DNA of 64,000 nucleotides from Papio anubis (GCF_008728515.1 NC_044989.1:77339754-77403753), one strand, 5' to 3'; shown: positions 12,563 through 24,363, counted from the stretch's first letter. Translations and numbers: made by a program. Notes: generated by a model from the letters alone, not told the origin.

Positions 12563-13247
12563 AATGTTTTCTGTAGCATTATTTTGTTTACCATGGGAGG
12601 TTTGTCTTCTCCCAGTTTCCTTAGAAGTTGAACACACATTTTCAAAGCCTGCTAGTGATTTTGAATTTCAAAAGCGATTACAAGCATGATTCATGCACTA
12701 CGACTCATCCCTCTCACATGCTCTAATTGTATAAACTATATCCTTCAAAGCATCTTACGGACACATTAAATATTAGTAAACACACGTTAAAGTGCCAAAA
12801 GGTATGATTCCTTCACACTTGCTGATAAGACTGTAACTGATCCTTTAATTTCTGTGTGTGATTCCAAATAAAGCTAAGACTCTGGTAAGCCTCGCATTTT
12901 TCACATTAAACTTGAACACATCAGTTCTGCTACTTACAGTAGCCACATCTTGATTCTTAACAGCAGTTAACTTCACCTCCATAATTTCCCTTGTGTTTCT
13001 TCAAATTATTTGTTGTACTAAGCACACTTTTTCTACCAATAAATTCATGCCGCTTATTACAATGTAAGTTTCCATCTCTTAATAATTTGAAGAATAAATG
13101 GTCATTTTCCAAACCATCTAAAGAAGACCTCTTCAAGTCACTATCATAATATTTTACTCACTCTTATTTTGCTCAGGACAGTGTATCAACTGTCTTCCAT
13201 CATTAAACTCAAAATTTCATCAGGGCATGACCCTTTCTTTTAAAGAA
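12563..13247. other. Unique DNA, nothing recognised
   Basis: No repeat family or gene is recognisable. The only note is the AATAAA at 12867-12872, which could be chance. Confidence 0.45.
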
Positions 13248-13905
13248 GAAAAGTTGATTTAACTTTATTTTTAAATTCATCATAAATAATTGAGTATATT
13301 TATAGTATACAGCATGATATTTTGATATATGTATACATTTTGGAATTAATTCAAGCCATTTAACATGTGCATTATCTCATATAAATATCTATTTCTGTGG
13401 TGAGAACACTTAAAATCTACTCTCTAAGCAATTCTCAAATACACAATATATTGTCATTAACTGTAGTCAACATGATGTCCAATAGTTTTTTGGAATGTAT
13501 TTATTGTGTGTAACTGAATATTTGTGTTGTTGGATTAATATCCTACAGTTGCTTCCATCCCCTAGCATTTAATGACTACTATTTTACTTTCTGTTTCTAT
13601 GAGTTTGATTTTTTTACATTCCACCTGTAAATGGGATTATGCAATATTTGTTTTTCTGTGCCTGGCTTCTTCCACTTAGCATAATGTCCTCCTGGTTGAT
13701 CCATGTTTTTTCATATGACAGATTTTCCTTCTTTTTTAAGGCAGAATAGAATTTTATTGTGTGCACACACACGCATACACACACATTTTCTTTATCCATT
13801 TATCTATTGATAGATACTTGGTTGATTCCATTCCTTGGCTATTGTGAACAATGCTGCAGTGAACATGGGAACGAAGATATTTCTTTGATACTCTGATTTC
13901 ATATA
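13248..13905 (-). mobile_element. Old L1 (L1M-type) 3' end, antisense
   Basis: Read on the minus strand, this is the end of L1 ORF2 followed by 3' UTR. Plus-strand landmarks are TTATCCATTTATCTATTGAT, GGCTATTGTGAACAATGCTG and the AGCATAATGTCCTCC region. The minus frame at 13614-13799 is a broken ORF2 C-terminal remnant. A CA repeat at about 13763-13786 sits where L1 copies often carry TATA/CA runs. The copy is 5'-truncated. Confidence 0.8.
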
Positions 13906-13924
13906 AAACAGAACCCTTTTGTAT

Positions 13925-14035
13925 CATGTTCAAAACTGTATCTCCCTTCTTTTCTCTGCCCAGGACCTAAAAAGAGGGGCTGATACTTAGGTGGTACATG
14001 GAGAATATTTGTTGAATGAATAAATAAATAACAAA
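13925..14035 (+). mobile_element. L2-like 3' terminus
   Basis: The segment ends in a GAATATTTGTTGAATGAATA motif followed by AATA repeats, typical of the L2 3' end. It is preceded by a degenerate AGGACCTA...GTGGTACATGGAG block. It is short and decayed. Confidence 0.5.
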
Positions 14036-15650
14036 TCCACCGTTGAGAATGAGATTAGTCAACTAAAGTCTTATCCACAGACAATGTTCTGAGTTGAGAT
14101 TGATTGTGTTTAGGGCCATGGAAGGTGATTATATTTGTCATTCTTACAGTGTAGTCATATGAAAGGCAACATTCAAATTAACTGGACATCAATACGATTT
14201 TGGGGACTTTCTCTAACATTATTTATCCATATAGAAGACAGGAGATATTAAAGGTAATGATCAACTTTTGATCAGACTGTCAGAAGTACTATGAGTAATC
14301 CACAAGAGCCATTTGTAGAAAGAATATAATAGAAGTCCCAAATGTGAACCACATATATAATTTAAATTGTTTAGTAATCATGTCTTAGTGAAAAGAGACA
14401 AAAATAATTTTAATATAGTTTATCTAACCCAATATTTTCAAAATACAACTTCAACATATAATCACATATAATATTATCAATGAGATCATTTACATTCTTG
14501 TTTTAACACTAAATTTCTAAAAATTAGAGTGTATTCATACTCACAGCACATCTTAATTTAGACTAGTGACATTTATGTACTCAAAAGCTACATGCACTAG
14601 TGGCTATCACACTGGACAGAATACAGCTGGGATAGGGACTTCTCATTGGGATTTGATTTTGCACCATTATTGAAACTGGGGGAGAAGACTATGCAAGATT
14701 TTAACTGCATGCTTATTGTTGAGCTTGATGTCTCTAAAGGTCAGCCACCAGACCGGCAACTGGGAAGAAGCATTTGTGTGTGTGTGTGTGTGTGCGCGCA
14801 CAGAAGAATGAAGGAAATGTGAAATACATGAGAACAACCTGAAACACACGTATGATTTCTAGCATCTCCAGCCTAGAAGCCATAACTTGCAGGAGAGGTC
14901 AGTACCCTTCGCCATGTACCTAACCATTCATGTGATTGAGACCTCAGAGCTGCCAAAGAAAGAGAACTGGTGTAAGGTAAGGAAGATACCACCCCACACT
15001 TACAAGGTAAGTTAACAGATCAGTGACAGCGTGTGCCAGATGCCAGCGCTTGAAGCCTGCATCAAACTTCAGACCGTAAAAATATGGCATATTCCTTTAC
15101 TCCTACCTTTCAAATCTCATGCAAAATGTTGTCTGTGGCCAATGCAAACCTGAAACCATACAGAGAATGAATTCTGAAAAATGTAGTTTAATTTTAATTA
15201 AATTGAGAGAATATAAATGCACCATAGGCAAGCAGGGAAGCTTACTCAAATATTTCCAAGTCCTGTCAAAACTGGAATAATTCTTTAGCAATAATTATTA
15301 TTTTCAAATAACATTATTGTTTCCAAGAATAATCATTTTTTTTTTTTTTTTTGGAAATAAGTAGTATAACACAGAGGTTTGAAACGGATGTTCTAGTAAA
15401 ACCTCTTGTAGTGCATAACCAGCTTTGACAATGATAAATTAATGCCTAACAAGCATGTATTGGTACACTCCTCCCTTCCTCTTCCATCTTCTCCTGTTTC
15501 TTTAACCCAAGACTATAGACACAAACATAAAATCATTTAACTGCAGAGATACTGAAGATTACAGAGAATCACCTGCAGAGCCTGAGCAGGACTTATGAGT
15601 GCTGATCACATCGGAAGTTAAAGTTCTAATGTTACTTGTTAAAGTAAAAG
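14036..15650. other. Unique DNA with a TG microsatellite and a T run
   Basis: No gene or dispersed repeat is recognised. There is a TG/GC alternating run at 14774-14799 (possible Z-DNA) and an 18-T run near 15335-15352. Confidence 0.5.
14774..14799. repeat. (TG)n microsatellite ending in GCGCGC
   Basis: About eleven TG units are followed by GCGCGCA. This is strictly alternating purine-pyrimidine sequence, visible directly. Confidence 0.95.
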
Positions 15651-15800
15651 TATCACAGGGTTTTAGAACTAGAAATCCCTTTTCAAATTGTCAGGTTGAA
15701 CCTCTAGATATGGAACTGGGACCCAGAAACATGAACTGAGTGACCCCCCAAACTCTGTGATTATGTAGCCATTCAACAAAAACTAGGCCTCTGGTGTTCA
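15651..15800 (-). mobile_element. MIR-family remnant
   Basis: 'ATCACAGGGTTTTAGAACTA' leads into a degenerate 'AACTGGGACCCAGAAACATG' and a 'GACCCCCCAAACTCTGTGAT' block, in the order seen in MIR/MIR3 reverse complements. It is heavily mutated. Confidence 0.45.
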
Positions 15801-16919
15801 ACTAACACACAATATAACTGAAATAAGGTAAGAAAAGCAGACAAGATTACCCACTCAAACAAGGGTTGCTTTGCTGGTTAAACCTAAGCGACCACGGATA
15901 TATAATATCAATTTGTAATTAATGCCTAAAATACTATGAATAACATACCTGTAAAATGGGAAAATGATGTAGTAAGTGACTGTAGGCTTATGGCATGTCC
16001 CACCAAGGAAAATACAGATTTTCAAGACGTATTCTTTTATTTGTGACAGAATTATATAGAATACAGCATGAAAAACAGGATGAGTGCACGCATAATAGCA
16101 CGAATGAATGGATAACCTTCTCTCCACTTTCCATTATTTTCGTTTTTCTTTTTTTCCTTCAGCTTTCCCATTGAGACAGATCATTACACAAAGATCATCA
16201 CTCACCCAGTTTTGGACTGAATCAAGGGGGAAAGGTAGAATCATTGAAACACTTGAGGTAGAAGCAGAGAGCAGGAGAAGGTGTGTGTCTTGATTCCAGT
16301 TTGCTTTTCTGCTGCTGTCGGTTGGCTGCATAGAGCAGATGTGGTGCTGTGATATATTCTGGCAAAGGCAGGGACAGAGAAAGTGATTGCCGTTCTCCCC
16401 CAGCTCTCAGGCAATAGAGAATGGATATTCCTGTGGAGCAATCTTACCCCTGAGATCACCACTGTGAGGGAAAATTGCCTTGTAATGAGCATTGGAGGGA
16501 AAACTGGAAGTCAAATGGAAGTTGCAGTCAGGTCTGAGAGTCTGAAACACTGTTAAAAAAAGCAAAGTGAGTAGTACTATCAGTATCAATGGGGGAGATA
16601 GCCTAGATCTTCCAAAACAATTGACCTTACAGCCTAGGCTGAGAGAACAGGATATGAGTTACAATAGTCTTTGCTTGTCTTCAGTGGGAACAACAAGGGC
16701 AGAGATCAATGCCCACTCCTAGAGAAAACAGTGATAACAATCTCCCCAATAAATTTACACAATCTTTTGGACAGAAGAACTGGAAGCAAAATCCTGTTGT
16801 AAAGGGAGAAACAACTCAGACAAAAAATTGAAATTTTTAAGAGTTATATATTTACCCCCAATAAGATAATGTTAACTATAAAGAGGCTGTTTTAAACTGG
16901 GAGGGTCTGTTCTTTCAAT
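15801..16919. other. Unique DNA, nothing recognised
   Basis: No repeat or gene is recognised. Overlapping short frames on both strands at 15855-16589 have no shared domain or codon bias. A pyrimidine tract ending in CAG at 16131-16163 is not followed by a persuasive exon. Confidence 0.4.
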
Positions 16920-17000
16920 TGGACAGGTTACCTAACTTCTCAGTGCTTCAGTTTCCTGTAGGTAAAATTAAGATCATTGTATCCATATTTAAGGGAGTTT
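16920..17000 (+). mobile_element. MIR fragment
   Basis: GGTTACCTAACTTCTCAGTG and CTTCAGTTTCCTGTAGGTAA correspond to the MIR 'splice-like' core region. Only about 80 bp are readable. Confidence 0.55.
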
Positions 17001-17575
17001 GAAAATAAGATTAGGTTGGTTCCTTATGGAAAATAAAGTTCCTTTTCTTCTTTCCCCATAGGGGAACTAAAGTGAATAAATTTTCCACTGTGTATTTTGA
17101 GTATGATGAGAGAGTATGATTAATATGATCAAATTTGCATGATGAGTATGAATGTGTACAGCTTTTTGTTTGATCCCCCTATAGGCTATGGATTAGCAGG
17201 GCTGAGTAGAAAGAGTGGATCAAGAAGAGTATACAAAGGCAAACAAAGCTGGGAAGGCCAAATACAAAAGAAGTAATGGGAAGTAGGCAAAGGCAGATGG
17301 CAAAAGGAATAGGCCAGTTGTGAGCACATATATATTAGAATATAGGATTATCTGAGTGCATATTCTATTAACAATGTAAATTAAATATTAATTTATTATA
17401 AAAAGAATAGCTTCTCACTGAAACATTTCAAATGTACAGAACACAAATAAGGCAAACTCATCCTACAATATAAATCATATCTTGTCCCTCTTGTCCCATG
17501 GTTTATATGATTGACTATTCTCATAAAAAGCATTGCAGAAGAAACATTTGTACCCTTTCATTAAAAAAAAAAAAA
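17001..17575. other. Unique DNA, nothing recognised
   Basis: AT-rich sequence without a recognisable element. It ends in a T/A-rich run next to an Alu. Confidence 0.4.
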
Positions 17576-17584
17576 AAAATTATA

Positions 17585-17874
17585 GGCCAAGCATGGTGAC
17601 TCACACCTGTAATCCCAGCATTTTGGGAGGCTGAGGCAGGCTGATCGCCTCAAGTCAGGAGTTCGAGACCAACCTGGCCAACATGGCGAAACCCCGTCTC
17701 TACTAAAAGTACAAAAATTAGCCGGGTGTGGTGGTGAGCGCCTGTAATCCCAGCTACTTGGGAGACTGAGGCAGGAGAATTGCTTGAAACTGTGAGGTGA
17801 AAGTTGCAGTGAATGGAGATCACACCACTGTACTCCAGTCTGGGGAACAGAGTGAGACACTCTCAAAGGAAAAC
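17585..17874 (+). mobile_element. AluS-like SINE
   Basis: Full dimeric Alu starting GGCCAAGCATGG, with a middle TACTAAAAGTACAAAAATTA linker. AAAATTATA copies at 17576-17584 and 17875-17883 fit a target duplication, although they are A-rich. The minus frame at 17561-17866 is an Alu artefact. Confidence 0.93.
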
Positions 17875-18000
17875 AAAATTATAAACATTACTTTTAGTGA
17901 CAAAACATAAGGATTATATAATATCTCATAAGGCAGTTTTACCAAAAGTGACTTTACATTTCTTTCAAAGAGTTTTTTTATTTGAAAAGTGATGATTTTT

Positions 18001-18377
18001 TGCTGTGTCAGCTTGGCTAGCCTACTGTCTTTAGTAATTCAATAAACACTACTTTTAATGTTGTTGTGAAGTTACCTTGTTGATGTGATTAAACTCCATA
18101 GTCAGTTGATGGGGAGAGTAGCCTGGATAATCAGGATGGGTCTGATTAGGTCAATTAAAAGGCCTCAAAAACAGGGATAAGGCTTGCCTGATGAAAAGAT
18201 TTTCCTCCCTGTGCATAGCAGCTTTGCTCACATCCACAGTTCTAGTCAAGCCTTCCGGATGACCTACCCTAGAGATTTCAGACCTGTCTAGCTTGCCCCT
18301 AAATCGCATAAGCCAACTCCTTGCAGTAAATCCCTTAGTATATATCTCCCATTGGTTCTGCTTCCCTGACTGATACA
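18001..18377 (+). mobile_element. ERVL-type LTR (MLT2-like), solo
   Basis: Landmarks are TGTGTCAGCTTGGCTAG at the start, GTGATTAAACTCCATAGTCA, CGCATAAGCCAACTCCTTGC, and a terminal CATTGGTTCTGCTTCCCTGA followed by CTGATACA. This order is that of ERVL-group LTRs related to MLT2. No internal retroviral sequence follows, so it is a solo LTR or fragment. Confidence 0.6.
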
Positions 18378-18393
18378 TGGAGGAAGTTGCACA

Positions 18394-18420
18394 TAATTAA
18401 TTAATTAATTAATTAATTAT
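18394..18420. repeat. (AATT)n microsatellite in an Alu tail
   Basis: About six AATT units lie between the target duplication and the reversed poly-A tail of the following antisense Alu. Confidence 0.9.
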
Positions 18421-18704
18421 TTTTTGAGACGGAGTCTTACTCTGTCGCCCAGGGTGGAGTACAGTGGCACAATCTCGGCTCACTGCAACCTCTGCCTCCC
18501 GGGTTCAAGCAATTCTCCTGCCTCAGCCTCCTGAGTACCTGGGATTATAAGCGTGCACCACCATACCCAGCTAATTTTTGTATTTTTAGTAGAGACAGGG
18601 TTTCACTATGTTGGTCAGGCTGGTCTCGAACTCCTGACCTCGTGATCCACCCGCCTCAGCCTCCCAAAGTGCTGGGATTACAGGCGTGAGCCACCACGCC
18701 CAGT
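18421..18704 (-). mobile_element. AluS-like SINE, antisense
   Basis: Reverse-complement Alu beginning with TTTTTTGAGACGGAGTC. GGAAGTT copies at 18382-18388 and 18705-18711 look like the target duplication, with the AATT repeat inside the tail. Confidence 0.93.
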
Positions 18705-18881
18705 GGAAGTTTTACTTTATAGAAACAACATTGCCACTGGATGTATTTTGAAGTAGGAAATAAATGACCATAGGACACTCTTCTGTCTAGCGAATGCATG
18801 AAGTGGATAGAAAAAAGGGGAAAAAATCCTGGAAATGTCAGAGGAACAGAAATACTGAGGACTTGCCACCATGCTAACCAA

Positions 18882-18918
18882 GGAGGATAAGAGAACATTT
18901 CTGGAGGATAAGAGAACA
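18882..18918. repeat. 21-bp tandem duplication (16-bp identical core)
   Basis: GGAGGATAAGAGAACA occurs at 18882-18897 and again at 18903-18918. The second copy abuts the next Alu. Confidence 0.9.
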
Positions 18919-19194
18919 GCCAGGTGCCATGGCTCATACCTATAATCCCAGCACTGGAGAGGCCGAGACAGGTGGACCACTTGAGGTCAGGAGTTCAAGA
19001 CCAGCCTGGCCAATGTAGTGAAACCCTGTCTCTACTAAATAATCTGTAATCTACTCAGGAGGCTGAGGCAGGAGAATCACTTGAACTGGGAAGCAGAGGT
19101 TGCAGTGAGCCAAGGTCGTGCCACTGCACTCCAGCCTGGGTGACAGAATGAGACTCCACCTCAAAACAAAAAAAAAAACAAAAAAAAAAACAAA
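18918..19194 (+). mobile_element. Alu with an internal deletion
   Basis: The body begins AGCCAGGTGCCATGGCTCAT and keeps both monomers. About 45 bp are missing between CTCTACTAAAT and AATCTACTCAGGAGG, where the linker and the start of the right monomer should be. The tail is A-rich with C interruptions. Confidence 0.9.
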
Positions 19195-19526
19195 AGCCAA
19201 GAGCAGTTGCTCATGCCTGTAATCCCAGCACTTTGGGAGGCCGAGGAGGGTGGATCATGAGGTCAAGAGATCAAGACCATCCTGACCTACATAGTGAAAC
19301 CCCGTCTCAACTAAAAATACAAGAATTAGCTGGGCGTGGTAGAAGGCGCCTGTAGTCCCAGCTATTTGGGAGGCTGAGGCAGAAGAATTTCTTGAACCTT
19401 GAACCTGGGAGGCAGAGGCTGCAGTGAGCCCAAATCGCTCCACCGCGCTCCAGCCTGGCAACAGAGGGAGAACTCCATAAAAAAATAAATAAATAAATAA
19501 ATAATAAAAAATATAAAATAAAAAAG
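19195..19526 (+). mobile_element. Alu, directly joined to the previous Alu
   Basis: Begins AGCCAAGAGCAGTTGCTCAT immediately after the upstream Alu tail, so it probably inserted into that tail. It has a small CTTGAAC duplication near 19391-19404 and an (AAAT)n tail at about 19481-19505. Confidence 0.92.
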
Positions 19527-22486
19527 AGTGTGGAAGATAGGGAAAAGAAACCAGTTCTGATTGCTTAATAGAAACAAATATTTCAGATTTAATGGGCCAG
19601 GGTAACTAAGAGCTGAGATTTTCCATATGGTCTGTAAGCCTATAATGTATTACAATCATGATGCCTTATATCAGCTCAAAAGCTTTCCACATCCATTTGT
19701 AGCTGGACCACTCGAATTGCCTCTCTCTTCTCACGCTAGGTACCTATTTCTGAAACAAGGCAGAACATTTTGCCCCTGAAAATGCAAATAAACTTCCCCC
19801 AGTAGAGGCCCCCACTCAGAAATGATAAATGGAGGCCTTGAAGTGTTTCCTCTAGTGAATTACATATTAGAATTACACTTTCTATTTCTGGGAACTTTGC
19901 ATTCTCACCTATTGCCTTGTTGAACATTTGCCGCCTCTGGCTGCAGAAACTGATTAGGAAGCAAGGCCAATTGGATATTTGAAATGATACTTTATTGACT
20001 TTTTTTTTTTTTTTTTTTTTTTTTAATAAGGGAGGTAGCCAGCAGAGAAATGTGTAGCAGCACTCTATTTGCCTGTAGTTAGGGTCATATCTTGTTTTCT
20101 TTATTTCATAGTAGCAAGTTGTGAATACTCCATGCTTCCCTTTCAATTACACTCAGCTAAAATATATTGGGTGTTACTCATTTTAAAGGACTGAGGGAAA
20201 AGAAGCAACACCCGGTTTCACGCACATTGCTCATTGTTTGATAACCCTTAAGTGTCATCAGAAAGAATTCTCTAGGATAAACATCAACATTGATGAGTCC
20301 ATCAAGGCCACAGAGATAAAGTGTCATATCCAAGGTGGCAATGACATTTTAACTAAGGCCTGACCTCCTTTTGTTCTACCATCTTATCACTTTAAGTAAT
20401 GCATATATTCTCTAAGTCACATTTAAACTAAAGCCCATTTTACTAAATCTGCTTGTAAATAATCTGATAAAATAATTATATATCCTGAAAACCCCTTTTA
20501 TAGAACAAATGCCATCCTTATGGGCCTTATACATCTCCTTTTCCATTTATCTTTTCTTTTTACTTTTAAGAAAAATGTAAAAGAATCTTTCGTGCCTCAA
20601 ATATCCCCTCCGTTATCTGTACCTCCTAAGGGCTGGTAAATACAAGTAAAAAGAACATTTGCTGGAGCTAAATGAAAGTAGTGGCTACATCTCCCATGTG
20701 TTTGTGTACCATCTGCAGAGAAGTTTCCTACTAGTAAGGACAGTTTGATCACTCCTAGACATGGAGTACTTAAATCACATACATTTTCTGTATAAATAAC
20801 TCCTTGCCTCCTCCTACACTCACAACCTGGGGTAGTCATTACAATATCTAAAAGAAAAATAAATAGGAGAGGGGAATAAAAACAACAATTTTAGGAATGA
20901 CTATGTGAATTGTCTCCTAACGTTAGTTGATTAATTTAGCTTTTCATAAATTTCTAGACTATGAAAACCCAATCTACTTATATTTAGCAAGTTTGCATAA
21001 TCACCCAAAAATTATATATTAGAAAATGTCTTTCTTTAAAACAGGAAGTGTTAGTACAAATGAGATAAGATGTGAACAAATAATCATAACGACATAATAC
21101 TTAAATATATTTTATATATAAGGTAAATCTAAATATCTGGTCCATCTATATGCATGTTTAGATCAATATATACTTGACTTCTTATTTATAGATACGGTAT
21201 ACAAATTGTTTAGTGTAAGAAAGAATTGAAAGTACTATTTTTTTCCTTTTGATGTTTTTGAAGTCTACTTTCAAATTCAAACATTTAATTTCTGTTGTGT
21301 GATGACAAATAGGTCCCCCAAAGAAAAATATTTTTTGTTTTGTTTTGTTCAAAAGTGCATTCCACTTAACCATATAGTTCTGAGCTCTTGATTGCTTTTG
21401 GTTTTTTTTTTGTCTTTGCTCTTTTTCTGACTGTGAGCAGGTGAAAAGGGAACAGTCAGGGAATAAAGACTTCTTTGGTACCAGAAGGACCCCTAAGGGT
21501 TCTTTTGTTTGCTAATGGCTGGGGTTTTCTCATTTACATCCTTTCAGAGAACAAACCCTGTAGCTGCCATATCATATCTGTGTCTGGATAACATTTTGCG
21601 CTAGACTGCTGTGTATGGATGGATTAACGCATGATGGCTATTGACTCAGACTCCTACAGCATCTCTCTGAGCAGAAGGCAGACACCAACCTTTTCCATTT
21701 CTGGTGATAACATCAGCAACCAGGCCAATTTCGAGAATCATTAGATTCTCATTATGATAAGAAATATAAACATCATTCTTTCCTGAAGTTAAATTTTGAA
21801 TTACTAATAGTTTAGAAGTACAGCTGAAGGCTTACCACAACTCAGAAAAATTTCTAACTAAAGAAGAAAACATAATTGTTAAAGTATAAAGCTCTTTAAA
21901 AGTTTAAGTCCTTTGATGAAGTTCAAAAAGTGTCACTTGCACATAAACAACTGGTATGTCACATTATTATTTTTCTTTCATGAAAGCAAGTTCTAACAGA
22001 CTTTAAGGTACAGAAATATTTTAGTCTAATTGTATAATGGATTTGTGTTTGAATGTGGTAATGCACAATTTCGTTAAATATTTTAAATTCTGATTATTTT
22101 CATGTGGCCCACTACCTCAGTTTCTAAAGAAAAAAAAAATGAAATATCTTGTAACATAAATGTAGTGAATTTGAATCTCGAGTCTCAAATCTCACACATT
22201 GGAAGGCCCCAATCTGCTGTACATTTCACAGTGCTATGTGAAAAACTTCTTGAATGAAATATGGAAGCTCAATTTTTAGACTTGTTATAGAGAGTCAGAA
22301 TATAGCTACACTAACAAATGGATAGTACTGAGTTTTACAAAATGGGATTTATTCAAGAACATACTATTGGATACTAGGCTTGTCACTGGTTTAAAAAAAA
22401 AAAAGAAGAAGACAGAGTATATTGACCCTGTTTATTGATATCCGTTGCCATTGTTAAGCCCTGGAAGGCCTTGATGCCAGGTAAGC
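19527..22486. other. 3 kb mostly unique DNA
   Basis: No gene is recognised. A run of about 24 T lies at 20001-20024. The 136-codon minus frame at 19736-20146 crosses it and so has a lysine stretch; it has no domain and is not credible. A weak MIR-like stretch near 20290-20400 is too degraded to call. Confidence 0.45.
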
Positions 22487-22739
22487 AACATCGTGTAGTA
22501 TCTAAGAGTACTGTCTCTTCAGTCAGAATCGTGAGCTTTTAATCACAAATTTCTAACTTTCTATGTGACCTCAGGAAGGCTATAAACCTTTTCTAAGCCT
22601 CAGTGACTACACCGGTGAAATAATACTATAAATCTCATTGAAGGAGCTATTGTGAAGATACAATGAGGAAATAAATTTAAATCCTTAGCACAATACCTGG
22701 CACACAGTAATTGCTTAAAATGGTTAGCTAGTATTATTA
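22487..22739 (+). mobile_element. MIR SINE, nearly full length
   Basis: In order it shows a degenerate TCTAAGAGTACTGTCTC head, TCTATGTGACCTCAGGAAGG, CCTCAGTGACTACACCGGTG, and a tail with AGCACAATACCTGGCACACA followed by GTAATTGCTTAAAA. This is the full MIR layout. Confidence 0.82.
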
Positions 22740-23456
22740 ACACTGCTAACCAAGTAAAAAAATTAAATCAGTTGCAGATAAAGCCAATTTCTTGTTTCAG
22801 ATATATCCTAACCCATTTTAAGAGAGACTAAACTTGGTTATAATAACATATGATTACATTAATGATACTTATTATGTAGCAATAGATGACTGAACCAGAA
22901 AATTTTTATCAAAAGTGAGGCTCCAATATAATAAAAATTTTAAAACGTGTAGCACTGGCTTTAGTACTGGGTAACGGGAAAAGGTTAGAAAAATGGCAAA
23001 GAGGCTGTGGGTGAAGGTTGAAATAATGGCAAGCAAAATGTTAGTGGAGGCTCGAAAGGTAGCACACAAATTATTATTAGAGGCTGAATAAAATGGTGAT
23101 CTGTGTTTTTCGATAGCAAAACAGTTGGAAAATTTATGTCCTAGGTTATTTGGAAAACATAAAATATACTTAATGAACTTACGCATCTAAGGACATGTCT
23201 AGGATAGATACTATAAAGTGCTTCTTTTTGCTGTATGTAATAAGGTACAGGAAGAGAAAGATGAAGAAAGGTAGAAATTTTCAGTTTACAAGTAGTATTA
23301 ATAAAAAATGTAGAGGACACAGAATTCTTTTGGTTTGGAAAAAAATAAAAACCTTATTTTTCTCTAGTCTCTCCAGCTAGCAAAAGATTCTCAAAGTAAG
23401 AAATGGTCTCACAATAAGAATTAAATCTAGTGAAGTTGTATGATCCTCTGTTAATA

Positions 23457-23536
23457 TTAGGTTGGTGCAAAAGTAATTGTGGTTTTTGACATTAAAAGTA
23501 TTGGCAAAAACCACAGTAACTTTTGCACCAACCTAA
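23457..23536. mobile_element. MADE1 (mariner-derived MITE), 80 bp
   Basis: The terminal inverted repeats start TTAGGTTGGTGCAAAAGT and end ACTTTTGCACCAACCTAA. TA duplications lie at 23455-23456 and 23537-23538. It is near-palindromic throughout, with a TTAAAAG centre, and would fold into one long hairpin if transcribed. MADE1 copies are the source of the mir-548 family. It sits in the MaLR interior. Confidence 0.95.
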
Positions 23537-24363
23537 TACTTTAGAAAGATTTATGGAGGTACCTAGTAGTCCCCATCAGCTACACGAAAACGTTTCTAAG
23601 AATCGTAAATGTGTTGTCTCTCTAACCCTCTACCAAAATTCAACAGAATAATCTATTTTTAAAAAATCAGAGATATGACATTTGGGGAATGATATAAACA
23701 CAAATTACACACTCTCAATGTTTTTAAGGGAGTAGTAACATATCAAACAAAAAGGCCAGAGGTAGTTCAAAATGAAAAAAATATTTCTATGCATGCAATT
23801 TTCTATGACAACGAGGCAGCCTGAGAAGGTCGAGTAGATACTCTGCTTCAAACACTGGTCATTTATTATAGAAAAGAAATGGTATCTCACAGTGTAGAGC
23901 CATGAGTGACGTCAACAACAACGAAGAACCTGAGAACTGCATGTCCAGGGAACAGAAGTAGACTCTAACCAAGGATCATCTTCTATCCATGGATTGGGGA
24001 GTACTGAGAAAATATACCAAACTATTTTCAGAATTATTATGGACTGGTGATTGACTTTCAAGTTTTGAATTTTTGAATGGAAGTTCCTATTACAGTTATC
24101 CTGTATGTGTCTCACCATTATATGCTGGGAACATGAAGGCATATAACTCACTTTTGTAGTTCATGAATCCCTGGAACCATAGGAACCGAACTGCAGGCAA
24201 GAAGCCTTATCTATAGTGAGAACTGATACAGATAACAAGACCATGAACTTCAAGACAAATGCTAGGAACTTGTAAGATGTTGGGGGTGCAGAGAGCATGA
24301 CTGTATTTTACAGACAGAGGAGGGACATGTACTATTGGAGCCAGAGAGCACACCAGGATGAAG

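Noticed and set aside
17561..17866. 101-codon minus-strand frame with a typical SCLSLPSSWDYR peptide
   Set aside because: This is the well-known translation of antisense Alu, not a gene.
19736..20146. 136-codon minus-strand frame, longest in the window
   Set aside because: It crosses a run of about 24 T, giving a lysine string, and has no domain, no splice or promoter context and no codon bias.
20001..20146. Retroposon suggested by the 24-T run
   Set aside because: The sequence after the run matches no SINE or mRNA I recognise and no target duplication is visible.
21380..21660. Possible exon after a pyrimidine tract and GAGCAG
   Set aside because: No sustained open frame follows, and the pyrimidine tract is explained by general T-richness.
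22872..23186. 104-codon minus-strand frame
   Set aside because: It lies antisense to the MaLR LTR/internal remnant; composition-driven.
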